Assembly: GCA_911728455.2 (NCBI GenBank)
Contig: OU452225.1
Coordinates: 5,036,325 to 5,100,324, forward strand
Length of the DNA: 64,000 nt
Origin: Marthasterias glacialis
Taxonomy: Eukaryota; Echinodermata; Asteroidea; Forcipulatida; Asteriidae
Direction of reading: 5' to 3'
Under the pieces are notes generated by a model. It was not told where the DNA came from. It worked only from the letters and a program-made list of their open reading frames with translations, and ran no database searches. Shown here piece after piece: positions 46,393-61,300 of the stretch. Each line of letters opens with the position of its first letter. Position 1 is the first letter of the stretch. A program made the position numbers and the translations under genes.

Positions 46393-49300
46393 CTGTATAA
46401 AACAGATCTTAATAATGTTTAAAGGTGCCTAATATATGTATTATTAATACATACGTGTCTATATAAAACAAATAATGATTTTGCAATTCATTCATCGTGA
46501 CTGGATCGGCCACTTTTCAACATTTTCGCTATCACTGATAGACATTCATTGTGTGTATACTAATCAGTAATACTGCGAAGGAAATACACAATTCTCTTAC
46601 ATTTTGTCATCCGAGTTGATTGGTTTGGGCATACGGTATCCATTCTCCAGCCTCGATGTCAGGAACTGAGTCTTGATACCAGGGTAAGGTGTCCCACCTG
46701 TGTACACACATCATCACATTGTTGTAAATCTTCAATCAGTTAGTCAGACACACTGTTGATTATTACCAAAAACAGTATGAAACGATTAGTATCTTACCAA
46801 GGGTAGCAATTTCCCATAGCAGGATTCCAAACGACCACCTGTATATAAAGCATACAATTCAACATTGTTAAATCAGTTATGTAACTCAGTTTAATAAACA
46901 TTTTCACTAAAACTATCAATCACAATAGACCTCATGCGTCTGACATCATAAGTCCCATAGAGATTATGTACAACAGCGCCCTCAATGAGGTCAAAACGGC
47001 TGTAAGTTTACTGTAGGAAAACGTCTGTCCATATCCTCTATTGAAAATCATGATGACAAAACATGTGCATTGATTCCATGATATTTCTCATGAAAACACC
47101 CCACATGTAAGTACTTAATTATTTTGTCAGGTTCTCTTACACGTCACTCTTTGAGGTGTACGTCTGGCGTGTCAGCGATTCCAGAGATAACCAACGAATA
47201 GGGACACGAGTCTGCAAAGAAATTACAAGCGGTTAAAATCTATAAAAAAAGGTACACCATACAGAAACAAGCTGCTACAGATACCCTCTTTACAATGAAT
47301 ATGCTCTTCACAACGTTTTTACGAGAAAAACAAAACAACGATGATTCCTTTAAATATTTTTCGACTTTTAAAATAGAAACAATGGACACTTATATAGCGT
47401 CCGCATCCACCAATTTTTTAGGCATGAATATACCCTGGTAGCCATTTATTTTATTCCTTAAACCATCTCAGCTCCCTGGGGAGTATACAGCCTGTGCTGC
47501 CAAGTATGTAGCGCACCAAGCTAAATCAATCACAAGAACCATCTCTGCCCTCTCAGGTACCCATTTACCCCTCGATGAAGAGCAGCAGTTACAAATTTGC
47601 TCAAGGCCACAAGCGTTTTCGACTGGCATTTGAATCCACGCCCCAAAGACTTGGCCAATGCGACTTGACTCCAGTGCACTAGACCGCTCGCCCAAGACGA
47701 GCAAAGCGGAAATTGATTTCCTATTTGAGATGGCTGTATTTCAGAGACTTAAAATTTGAAATAAAAGCCAGAGTAAACATGCTATGATGCACAAAGACAT
47801 TTTGGGGGATAGTGTATACTGAAATCTGAATTGAATGCACAGATTTGTATAATCCATTGCTCTGACGCTAGTACCTTGGATGTCTGCACGTAAACGTCTT
47901 CTCCACGCGACAAACCAAAGTCAGAAACCTTGGCAACCAAATCATCATCGAGGAGAATGTTCCTTGCTGCCAGATCACGATGTATCACCTGCAAAATTCA
48001 TGAATAGTTATCATTTGAAGGTAAAAACCCAAAATCTAGTATAAATTTGTAAAAAAGAACACAAGGGAAATTGACTGGGTAAATTTAATTCATTTTTAGG
48101 GTGAACAAAGAAAAATTGACTGGATCAGGATTTGAACCTGTGACCTCCGGATTAACGTGACGATGCTCTACCAACTGAGCTATCTAGCCCCCTATTTTGT
48201 CAATATCTTTGTTAAGTGCCAGTCAGAAGCCATTCAACCTGAAACTGCAGTATGACCAGGGATCACACCCAAATTTACAACACAACCTGGGAAGCCGCAG
48301 GACAGGGATCCGACCTTAAGGGCATGCGCCTTTTTATTTCAAATATCAAGTAATAAACCATAAGGGAATTACAAAAATAGTCTGTTTCTCATGAACAAGG
48401 CAACTCAAGACATGCGAAGAAGGACAATCTTGAAAGACAATTTATCAGACACTGGCTTGTTTTATAAGGATGATCCACTCTTCCTTGTTGAATATGGTTT
48501 TGGCTGTACTAATCGAAATAATTGTAACACCTATTTTTGTGAAACATAAACATGATACTTGCCCCAGAAGCAGCGAGGTGTTGCATTCCTTTAGCCACAT
48601 CCAGAGCAAACTGGAGCAGCTTCTGAGATGACAGCGATGATTTACTATCATCATCCATGGATCGAGCCTTCCTCAGGAAGCAGCGGAGGTCACCAATGGG
48701 TAAGTACTCTGAAGCTACGTACAGTATACCTTCGACAAAGATAAGATAAAATGGCATTCTAGCAGCAATGTTTCAATTAGGCTTTCTTTACAGCACTGAA
48801 AATCTGAACCTAAACAAGATCATCCCTCACCGTCAAAATGAAAAAGAAAACCAAAAAGTGGCTTACCTTCGTGTTGACAAGCGCCTAGAACCCTGACGAG
48901 ATTAGGATGACTTCCATGAAGAGTCATAGTTTTGAATTCTTTTAAGAAATTCTCTCTGTCAGCTGGGGATGCATTTTCTATGATATTGATAAATAATAAC
49001 AAAATCCAAGGAAATCACATTGACTAAAAGGAAGCATTGATTATTTTTGTCAGCAAAGAGTTATTCGGAAATAAAAAATAAATACAGAAAATAGAAAAGT
49101 ACACTCTGCTCTTGTGTTGGAATGCGCTCATCCGCGGTCATTCCAAAGTATTATTATCATTGTTAATAATTGTTACAAAACAAAGCAGGAAAATAATTCT
49201 CTACAGGCAAGCCAAAAAGGAAGGTCCCATTTTGTTTTTACTGTCGGCTTTGGCTCAAGGTTAAGGAAATTTGGAAACGGATTTCACAGTTCGATTTTGG

Positions 49301-52300
49301 TTAAAAGGTTAACCCTCGTTTGGACCTAGAGACTGTTTGAGGCAGTCGGTTTTTAGTGTTTTTTGAATAACTTGTTTAATTAAATTTGAATAATTTTGAA
49401 AGTCCATGTATTCCTCAAGCAGTCATTTCCCTTCAAAACAAGGTATCCCCCGTTAAAATCGGCCCATGCACTCTGCCAAAACATTCCATCAGCTAGTCAT
49501 GCCTCAGGGGAGTCCTATTTCAACCCCTGCGCTAAGCAATACGGCCTTGTTGTTTATTGCGCTGTGTCACAAGGCCAGATGTGTGGTCTGATAATGGTCT
49601 GCCGCAGCATCAATGAATGATGTCATACCCTTGGTTGATGTCTGGCCTGACATCTAGTGTATCCTTTTGAACCAATCCAAAGTATGTATTGGGGCTGGGG
49701 ATGGTGGGGGGGGGGGGGGGGGGAAGGCTGGGCTTTAGTGTTGCTCGTTTGATACTGAAAGTTCATCAGCCTTTGATGTCTGGGTGGGTAGACTTACAGT
49801 CTTTTCCTTCCTCAATGCTTGAGGCCTGGAGATTATAGATAATATTTTCTAGGAATAAGTTGTGATCAAACACCAGTCGATTGTTAGTTGTGGCATGGTT
49901 GTGGTGTGTGTGTTTGGGGGTGAAGTTGGGGGCGGGTGGTGTCAAAGGCGGGGCTTAGCGTCAGGGTTGTTTTCTGATAAGGAGCTGTCAGCCACCTTCT
50001 GGAATGGCCTGAAAATGAATATATAGTGAGGGAGAAACCTCTAGAAGATGGTTATATGTTCAGATAAATATTTTGAAAACAATTCTGGAAAAGTTACACC
50101 GATGCCCTAGGGTACTGCAAAGTGCAGTACGGCATATTGTGCATTGTTTATTGGAAATAAGGTCAGGTTAACAATCTTTCATGATTGGGTGTCTAGATGT
50201 ACTACTGCGGGCCTGATGATGATTTTATAATGTGGGAAGACCCTCTAGAAGATAATTATATGTTCAGATAAACATTTTGAAAAAAAATCTTGAAAAGTTA
50301 CACGGACGCCTTAGGGTACTATAAACAATAGTACGTCCTTCCATTCGTGTAATTTGAGCCCTCAATGGAGTCGCATGGTTTTAAACGTTCCAACCCTAGA
50401 ACCAGGGGTCATGCGTTTTTGATCCTTTTATGTAAAGGGCACCTATAATGTTTGAATAATTATTATTATAATTAAAATAATCTTTACAATTAAAATGGTT
50501 GAAAGAAACACAAGATTACAAACGTCTAGCTAAAGCGGTTTGATTTTGTTGAACTGAGGACTGTGCTGTTAAACTGTTTATGCTTAATACTGCGGTCATG
50601 CACAAAGACTAATGCAACAGTTTGGGATTTGTATTAGTAAGGAAGGATCCCAGTTAATCACTCTTGGGACATGTGTGAGTGAGGGTTAATGAAGGATTGT
50701 GTTGTTGAAGAAAACTAAACATACCTTTGAGTTTTTTTATCGCAGCCTTGCACAGTTCTCCTTTAACCGTTACAACACCATAATGCACTTCACCGAATTG
50801 GCCGTTTCCAAGTACTTTATTTCCCACCATCAAGTCGTCCCACAAGATGCTCCATGGATGGGCCCATGTAGGCAAACCAACGTCTTCATATGTGGGCATT
50901 GGTTCCGGTGATGGGTGATGGGGTGATGAGCCAGAATCTACTGGTTCGTAGACTGACTCTTGTGCCAAACAGACCCGCTTTTGGTCTGATGAACTGGTGG
51001 CTTTCTCCTCTCGTGGTAGGACATCGTCATAAGAAACCTGATATATACAACATGGAAAGTAAACAGACAATGACTGTTACCAACTCTGAAGGTTGGTTCT
51101 GGATGGGCAATACACAAAAAAACAAAAGCACAACACCAATTGGAAACGTTTGAGTAACAGCCAAAGACAGCACATAAGGCATCAGCCACATAATGCAACT
51201 GAAAAAAGGACACATGTTCACTGGAAACAATTTTGACATTTCAAAATTATAGAAACTCATAAAATTAAAGAATAGACAATTTTTTTTATGCAAAAAAGAT
51301 GAGACAATCAGAAAGGATCAATAAAAATATTAATGTTATATGTAGTATTGTTGTATTTTAGGCTCTTATATATCGAAGTTGTTCCCAAGAAGTGCAAAAA
51401 CCTCGTAACCAATTATTGTTTAGACGTTATTTTTTTACATAATGTTAATGCACTGGTCACTAGATACCTTCTCACAAAGTTTTAACAAAAAAAAAAAATC
51501 TTTGTCCACGTATATCATACACAAATGTCTTGTACACACATTAACAACAACCTGCAGTTGTAATATTTTTACAAAGTGTCGACAACTTTCATGAATTAAT
51601 AACTTTCTATTTAACAAAGATTTTGTGAAAGCAACGATACCGTTGTCTAGTGCAGGTCTTAAGGTCTTGGATTATGCATTTGAGTTTAAGTTTGCGACCA
51701 CATTTAAGTCAAAAAGTCGATTTTGAAAAAGTGTGTAACTTCAAGCGTGAATATCTCAGAATGAACTTTTGTACCAAACTGAAGTTTTGTGCACTTCGTG
51801 GGAACAGTGACGATATTATGATGCTTCTGGTAGGTTTGTCGGCTTTGTCAATTGTGAAACTTTTTTTTGAGCGAATTCAATGTAGTTATTCTTTTTTTGG
51901 GGAGAAGTTGGTTGTTTTGGTTTCTGGTTTTTGGGAGATATTAACAAAAAAATCATAGAAAATGGTGAACTTTTATTTGTTACATTTTTTCAAGTATAAA
52001 TGTTATTAGACACCCAAAAAAAAAAAAAACATTCTGACCTCCATTGTTAAAAATTTTGTGTAATTTCGTCTAGGGTTGATGTCCTGTTTTTTGTCGTCCT
52101 ATTTCGTGTTTACTCGAGTACATTGTACTTAGTATTGCATAGTTATCTTGTATTATCAATGTTTATCATTTATATTGTCTGTCCCAGGGGAAGTATATAA
52201 AAGTTTCCCTAATGTTAACAATGAACTTTGCATTTAACTATTGTGCCAATTGACTATTTTTGAAAAGTTACTATTATATCATCTATTTATTATTAGATTT

Positions 52301-55300
52301 AATTATTACATTTGACATACTTTCGAGAAGATGTACATGTATGCTGAATGCATGTTGTTAATACTGAATAAATGTCCAAAGTATAATTATTGTCATGAAT
52401 TGCATGAATGTATTGCAGTTAAATTAATTAACACTATCACCCTTGTTTTTAAACTGGTAATTACAAATGATATACTCACCAGCTCCAGACTGTCATTTGG
52501 CCCTTGATCCTTCGGAGGTTGCTGTCTTCTTTGTTTGCGTAGTCTCAGGAAATACACCAAAAGCCCCAAAACAATAATCCCAACAGCAACAATGACCACA
52601 AAGATGACAATGGTTAAAACACTGCTTGGTTCAGTGGTTGGAACACGAGGCAGTGTCATTGCTTCAGAAAAGATGCAATAAATTATATTTTACTATAAAG
52701 TCCATTAGCAATTAACACAGTAACACATATATTCATTGCAGATAATAGTAAATTAGTAAATTAGCAATAGACCTTATGCACTTGACGTCATTTGAGTAGG
52801 GCGCCCTCGCCAAGAGGTCAAAATGAGGTTGTTCATTGGCCAATCCTGTGCGCCGTGCGTACAAATCTCAGCGCTTCCATTGTTTCATCATCCATTTACC
52901 TCTAAGATGGCGACGTAATGACGTCAATGCATAAGGTCTATAGTAAATTTAATCTTGTACTTAGTGCAGAGACCCCGGAAAATCTTTGACGATGATTCCC
53001 CCACTGCCCGTAAGCCCCTTCATGTTCTTCTATAATCTCATGTGTTCCAACACTCATCATGAATGAACTTGCACAACGTTTGGGCACGCCTTTGAAGTTC
53101 ATAAATCGAGAGTTCGAAAAACCAAACGATTATCTCACCGACATGTTACGATCAAGCTAACCGTGCCACAATTTCAAAGTCCCGCGGTTCTCACATCACT
53201 CTGAGACGGATCTACAGAACGTCCAGCTTCGGTCCTGCCAGAATATGACTGATATTTCATCAGTCGCCCTCTACGCTGGCAGCAATGCAAATAGTTATTT
53301 TAATGTCAGGCTGTCTGCTGAAAATGATTGTGAATATCTCACTATTGTTGTCTGCTGACATTGATTGTTTGGGGGTATCGCCATCACTTCGTGGAATTGA
53401 AGACCTTGTCACTACCACTGCGATACTTAAAGGTAGAATACAGGATTGGTGTTCATCTAAAAAATGTTTTTATAAGTATCAGTCTGAAAGCTTACTGATT
53501 ATGAAGTTCATACCAGAACCAATCTTCCACAGAAATAGTTCTGTCTGAAATACTGTCAACGTCAAGAAAATAGAATTTGAAGACCCTGATTTTAATTTCG
53601 GTTGTGACAATCGAAATTAAGGACAATGTGTTTACATGCTGAAAAGTGTGCCTAGTTTTTGCACTATTTTCTCCCGAATCAAATGACGGATTGAGCCCAA
53701 ATTATCACAGTTTTTGTTTCATGTATACATTGAATCACACAAAGTAATAACACAGTTATGCACTATCAGCTTTCCCATTCCTGTATTTTACCTTTAAATC
53801 TCAATTGATTTAAGTAGATTTAAGTTTTTATTGAGTTGTGCAAGGCTCTTAATATTTCTGATTTGTATAAAGGGCCTGTGAAATGTTTTGTTTTAAGCAA
53901 TCCTTGGAAATACACCTTTGTGTCCCATTTAATCTTCTTTTCAATTTCCATTTGCCATTTTCAAGAGTATTGTGGCGCCCTTTTGTTTTTTATGCTAATG
54001 CAAATTTCCATATTCATGAGTAAAAATGTGATGTCATATCTGGCAGAAACTGCTGCAATTAGTTTATGCACAAAAAGTTCACATAATTTTAGGATACTTC
54101 GCTGTCATAAACTTTCTTTTCTTTAGTGATTTGTTGTGTCAGTTCATGGCAGTAAGCCAATGAGCAAACAGTTCTCACAAATGCTTTCAATAAGCACTTT
54201 TTGGGGTTCACAGTTTCATGATTTTTACCAGAAAACCAGTGTCTCCGTGAAACGACATTGTGGCAACAGCGCCCTCAGTTGTCTGCAAAAGCATGGTAAA
54301 TTTTAAATGTTCAAAGAAGTGCACTTTTTAATTAAATTAATAAAAAGGGATGTTAATTAGTTTTCATACACTTAATTAACGGGATTAGAAAGTAGCACAA
54401 AATGTGTTCCTAAGGAAGATTCACTTCAGGGGCCTCTCACATTTCCTCAGCAGCCACTGCCAGAAACACCAGGGCAAACCTCTTCTCTTAGCGATAAGTG
54501 TAACTGGTTTCTTTTACGTGCATTAAACAACACACGGGACCTATGGCTTTATGTCCCATCCAGAGGACGAAGCAACAATGGTTAAGGACACAAGTGTCAA
54601 GACAGGAACTCGAAGCCACACTGCTGATCAGAAACACCAGAGCTTGAGTCCAGTGCACTAGACCGCTCGGCCACGACACTCTTACAAAGTGAATTCTGTC
54701 AAAGGCAAGACCCCAATGCGCTGTACAGGCATGATAACAACAGGCTAACATGATAAACGTGAACAATTCATATACTACATAATTATATCGAGAACAAGGC
54801 ATGAAAAGATATGCAATATGCTGTGAACTGGCAAGAGAAAAATTTGAAAGTCACAGGCTAAGCAGATGGGTTTCGAGTGAACTCTTGAACAGATCCAGTG
54901 ACTTTGCATTCCTACATGTGTTGGAAGCCGGTTGCAGAGTTCTGGAGCTGTGTATGAGAATGATCTCTGGCTGTATGTGACAGTGTTTTCAGTTCTCCAT
55001 TGAAGAGTGGTAGCAGCGTTTTGATCTTAAAAGTCTGAGAAGGTTCCTTGATGCAGAAATGCAGTCAAGTCGGCGGAAATCTGGTTTATTATGTGGGGTT
55101 CATTCGATTTGTATGCTTCAAAACCTCCTCCTCTTCCTCTAGATACTTAAAAACTAAGATAAGGGGTACTCACTTCCTTCATCGGTTTGATTACTAATCA
55201 CAGCAACTGGTCCAAAACCAATGGAATTCATAGCAGCCACTGAGAGTGTGTATACTGTGAATGGTACAAGATCAGTCAAATCCAGTGATGTAGTAGAGAT

Positions 55301-58300
55301 AGTATTGCTTATCACTGTACCATCCACACTGTTGGTTAGAGTGTAGCTGTACTGAGTTATCAAACCATTACGACTGCCACATTCTGGTTGATCCCAGGAG
55401 AAGGAGAGGGTTGTGTTGGTAATAAGAGTTGACTTGATGTCTCTTGGAGGGCCACTTGGTGCTGGAAAACAGAATATACAAAGATCAACCTCCTGAATCA
55501 ACCCCAATTCCCCCCACACAGACCCACTTTATACCTCACTGTCCCCAAGTAGTAAAGTCTGTCCCGAGCCAATATGGCTTATCATGACGGTGTTTATATC
55601 CGGTTTCCTTGGCATTAAAATGACTGAGAATACGTCTATTCCCCTTGGACAGGATGCCAGTTCATCGCAGGTTACTCCCCAGCTCTCGCCGGTACCCATT
55701 TTTACCCCTGGGTGGAGAGAAGCAATTATGATAAAGTGCCTTGCTCAAGGACTGACCAGGCCAGGATTCAAATCCACATTCTGTAAATTACAGAACTTGA
55801 GTCCACCGCTCTAGATCACTCGGCCACGACAATCCCTATGCAAATGCAACAGTCTACCTTCGATACTGTTGTGGTAACTTTAATTCCAAGGGTGACTCCA
55901 TACTATATAGTTACATTTAACATGAAATTGCACTAAAAAAGACAAAATGCAAAACAAACACCCCAACAAACAAATACAAAACAAGACGGTGCCTCTGGAA
56001 GGATTGTAAAATAGCAAAACTGCTGGTTGCTCTCCAAGCACTGCCAGAAAAACAACGATACAACAGATAAGAACTCAACAAAGAAAAAAAAGAAGACCAA
56101 GCTTAGGGAATTAAAAGGTTGAAAAAAACCATATTATGCTAAACGAAATGGGCTTGACCGATCGGCCACAACAAGCCACAAACTGTAGCATGATCTAGCA
56201 TACATGTCTAGTAGGGCACATTTGAAAGTAAAGTGTCCTACTGAATGTTCTCCTTGATACACATCTTAAATAAATGAACATACTCACCACTGCCTAAAGT
56301 AATAACCTCAGTTGACACATGTGACACAATTAGTCCCGAATTTGCAGCCTTGACGCTTACACTATAGGTTGAGTGTGGGTAGAGGCCAGTGATGGTTGTA
56401 GGTGACTGCACATTATCAAGTTTCATAGCACCTGACACAACAGTGTTGTTACACTGGTCCCTATAAACAAACATAACAATTTTTTGTCTCTTTAACCAAT
56501 AGGCGCCGGATGACAAGAATACACTCAAATATTTCCCCTGCCTGAAAACGGAAGCCTTCTTAAGAAGCCAGTATGTAATTTCGGACCCTATGTCATTCAA
56601 CTGCGGAGCGGGCACAGGAGACACACACCCCGTCTAATGCTTCGTTTCACCCACACAAGGACTAAAAAGGTCGTGAATATACATTATTCACATTTTATGG
56701 CCATTGAGAGGCGGTTTTTGTGTAATTCCCTGGTTATAGACCTTTGTCTTTTTGGTCCAAGAAGATTACAAGAGGCTTCTACTATTGTTCATTCAAAGTA
56801 CTTTGGCTCATAATGGACGCATAAGTCAGAGTGGGCCGGCAATCGAGCCATGGTCTGTGTTTAGTTCCACTCCTATGCCAAAGGTAACGGCTGATGTTTT
56901 GCAATTCACACTGCGTGAATTTGACATTTCCTCGGTCGAGAAACAAACCGGACGATCCAATAAAGAGAATCTAATTTTGTTCTCTCGGCATTTTCAAGTC
57001 AGGGTTTCTTTGTGCCAGCAGTACTCTCAAAGAAAAAAGATTCCGGCTATTTCACCAAAAGAATCCCGGCAGCAACTGGTTAAATGTCTACCTTAAAAGG
57101 CAGTACAAAGAATACAGTTGTTTTTTTTACTAATGTGTTTTTTTACATTATACACATGGTTTGAGGGTGGGCAGTCGATATAGACCTTATGCATTGATGT
57201 CATTGTGTCGCCATCTTAGAGGTAAAAATGATGATGCAACAATAGAAAACACACAGCTATGTACCTGCGGCACACAAGATCGGCCAACATTCTTTTGACC
57301 TCTAGCAAAGGGCGCCCTACTCAAATGACGTCATGTGTATTAGGTCTCTTAGCCTCCCGCGGTATTGGATGATGACAAACTATTTTCCCTGTGTACTACT
57401 TTACTGTATGGTGAGCATTGTTCCCAATGTTTTTGAATAGGAGAGCGCCGCTGCTTAAACAAAAGAGCACCTGTGCAAAAGGTTGTAATCACGTACTGCA
57501 CTATTTCAAGCTGCACGTCTAGTTTGCTTGAAGAAAAATTTGTTATCACACGCGCGTGGAGTATACTCAAGTACGGAAAAATATAGCGCTTCACAAGGTT
57601 GGTGTCTACAAGAAGTCATCCATGTTCTTTAGAAAGGAGATTAAGAATTTTTAGAGTGTGGGGTGGACGAGGAACCGTGGCTATTTTAATTTTTATTGTG
57701 GGGAAAAAAACCCCCAAATGACAAGGATCTATTATGTCAGTTATATAAAACAAATATTAAGTGAAATGGTAGGAATATTACCGCTCAGTAAAATTTGGAT
57801 TGTTTCATTCTGATAATATTTCTCCGATTGCACTCTGAGCCACTCAATATTTGTATTCTATACTCTTCCAAACATCAGGGATGTAGATGATAGAAGCATG
57901 GCATTAAAAAAAATTTCATTTCTATTTACCTGTTTGTAAGGTTATATTCTAATCTGTAGTCATCAATAGGACAATCACCATTTGGTTCTAACCAGGATAC
58001 AACTACCTGAGTAGGATCCGACATCGCTGCTGCCTCCAACAATTTCACAGAATCTGTTAAGAAAAAAAATGTTACGAAATTTATGTTATTAGTAAGGGAA
58101 TAAAAGAGTGGTGACCGAGGTCTTAACGGCCGTCAAAACCGGCAGGGGCGTGGCCGTGTGATAAAGGACCGACCCTGCAAGGTTTTAAACGGCCGTTTAA
58201 GACTGAATCACTACTCTTTTATTCCCATTCATAAATGCCCTTTTTGGTAAAAAGTGTAATAATGTAGACAAATCCGTTGAAACTTTTCTGTTTTTTTGAA

Positions 58301-61300
58301 TAAGTAATTTTTCATTTCTTGCCATGTCCCCAGGCTCCATTTCGCGAAGGGTCAACGCTCATACGGTTGCGCGTACGCATTAATCGACTTTACATTGAGT
58401 ACTGCTATGTATTGACTGCGCTACGCATAAATCAGCACCCACGTAAGCTAGTGCGCCAACACGCCTATGGCTACAATGAGCGCAGAACGCGCCTTCACAG
58501 CTCCAGCTATGTCTTTATCATCCGTTTAAAACCGGTCTTAAACAGTCATGTGACCACCTTTCAACCAATACGAATGCCCAAACTTTCCCAAACTGACTGG
58601 GGTATTTATGAATATATGTTATAATAATGTACAACTTGGAGCTGAGCACCTACCATTAATAGTCAGTGGACACTGCTCATTTGTTAAGAATAAAACATGA
58701 TATATATGCAAATGACCTACAGTTTAAAAACGATTGGTCTTACTGACTTCAGCAATGGGTAATTAAGCACTCATAGTGATCCGGCTGACTTCAACAAATT
58801 CCATCAACTCAAACAAGATTTACAGACACTCTACACAGGGGAGTTTTGTTTTTTGGTTATTTATTTGGGAATTTGGACGAAAAATCCACAAGATCGCTGG
58901 GTTTATAGCTCAAAATGTTTACGGGAGCAGTATTTTGTTTTTACAAGATCACAATCAAAATGAGAAAAAACTTGCAGACACAGTTTAACATGCATTCAAT
59001 TTTCTTTTATTTGAACAAGCACTGAAGACAAGTAAGAGAAGATTTATCGCATTTGTCTTTTGGTATTAAGTATACTTCAATTCTCAACAGAATTAAAAAG
59101 GTATTCATCAATATTTGAACATAAGTTGTTTCTGTTCAAAATACTACACAGTGAGGAATAGTTAAATTCAACTGAAAAACACACGACAGCTGGACTAGTC
59201 TGGTCACCAGTTTACTGGCTCGACACTAAAATCACTGGCCTCGGGCCTGCGGTTTAGTGCAAAAGTCCAGCCCTGTCATGTGTCTATCATTGACAGATGC
59301 ACTTCGATACCATGTGATAAATGTCAACTCATATAATTATAGTTATCACACAAGCGCCAGTGGAATACGGAAAAAATATAGCGCTTCTGCATCCCATATC
59401 CATAGGCCACAGGCCGCGAGTTGGAAACAGGACGTAGACGTGCTTTATTTTCCATCCACGACCGCGCATGTGATAATGAATTTATCGTCAAGCAAAAGCA
59501 AAACCATTTTGAGGTTACAGTGAATTTACCAAAGAATTCTGCAGATGGGAGTTAGGACAGTGTGTAAGAACAGCGCTTTAGAACAGGGTGTGATATGGGC
59601 CATGCAATATAACTATGTATCACACTATTGTTGCTAAAGATTGACCATTCATAAAATGAGGATTAAAGTTTGCTTGAAGATAATACATGTATAATTGAAT
59701 TGTTTTAAACTGTAATTCAACCTAATGGCAAATTTTCTTAAGTAATCCGGCATTAATCGAGTCTAAGATGCGGGAGACCGTTATCGCTTCTTCTTGACGG
59801 AATCAAACAAACAAACAAACATGGCTTACAAAGTACAATAAGCCTGGATGACACAATCAAAATTAAACGCCAATGATTGCTTTTTTAACATCTACAATGT
59901 CTTACCTTGTGCCATAGTGCTGGCTTCTAAAAAGGTGCTGTATGGCCCCTGCCCTACACTTGTTACACCAGCAACTTGAAATACATAAACTGTACACGGG
60001 AGCAATCCATACAATGTCACAGCTGCTGATGCTACCTCTCCCTCCCTTACATCAGTGCTATTATCTTTCTGTTGAAGGTTGTAATGATATGTGATGTATG
60101 TATGTCGAGATGCACAAGGTATAGGATCCCAGGTAAAGGATAGACTGTTGGTCTGGCCATTGGAAGAGATGACATTCTCAGGCTGTCCAGTAGGAACTGC
60201 AAGATAATTATGGGTTAAATACAAAATGACAAACATAGATTTTTCTATCAATTGCAAATATTACAGGAACCTAAAACAATGTTTACTACATGTCATTTTT
60301 TATTTTATTAACATTAGCTACAAATTAAATCATTAAAAGATAATCTATTTATGTTTTTTGTTTGGGCTTCTTTTTGATCTCACTGACAAAATATTGTTGG
60401 CTTTGTTTTTCATTTGAACAAAAAACAACGACCTCAGGAATCTCTAAAATAAGTCTCAGAAAAATGCAGTTTTCTATGTTAATTAGAAATACCTCCTAAG
60501 TGTATTTCTTTCCTCCGGTTCAAGTCTTGTTTAATGTTACTAAAAGTGTTGGTTGTGGCCTGTGTTAGTCTGTTTTTTGGCAATCAAATATTTCTAGCTG
60601 GACCTTGTGTTAATGATCGACGTTTTCTACATAATGAACATGACAAAAGTCATCTGTTTTGAGTATGTGAGAGAGTTTACCTCTTGTCTGCACATTTACT
60701 TTAATGTATGAGTTATATTTGCCTGTACTGTCTAAATACATCTTCTTCAATCCTTAAAGTACAAACCTTAACAAGGTCCAGTCAGAAAAAGTTTTGAGAT
60801 AATTAGTTAGACCAAAACCTTCTTTCACATAACTTTTTTTAAGGTCACACGGTGGCGCTGTTTGTATTTAAGGCGAGTTGAAGAGCCTTGGGTTACTGAA
60901 AACCGTGATTTTACACACAAAATGGTAACTAATTCTGCTGTAAAAAGTACAGGATTTTTCTTTAATCAAACTTCAATGTTTTACACCAGTGTAATGTAGA
61001 ATTATGTTGTCTTCCTTGCACTCTTTTAAGAAGTCAAAGCGTTGCTCCTCTTTTTAGTTGTGTACCAAACATTACATTGAGGCAGAGCTTTTGATGGCAA
61101 CTCTTGAAAAGGAGCACTAACAAATTGATGTGAATTTCAGGCAAATAAACCCCTCTGCCCCACTTAACCAAAGAATCCCCTCATGCCTGCTCGTTGGCGC
61201 CCTGTTTCATCAACTTTACAACTTGACAGGTGTTTTTTCTTGCATAGGTAGAAGAGGAAAGAGACTGAATGGTGAGCAGGGTTGGAGGGATGTTCGTACA

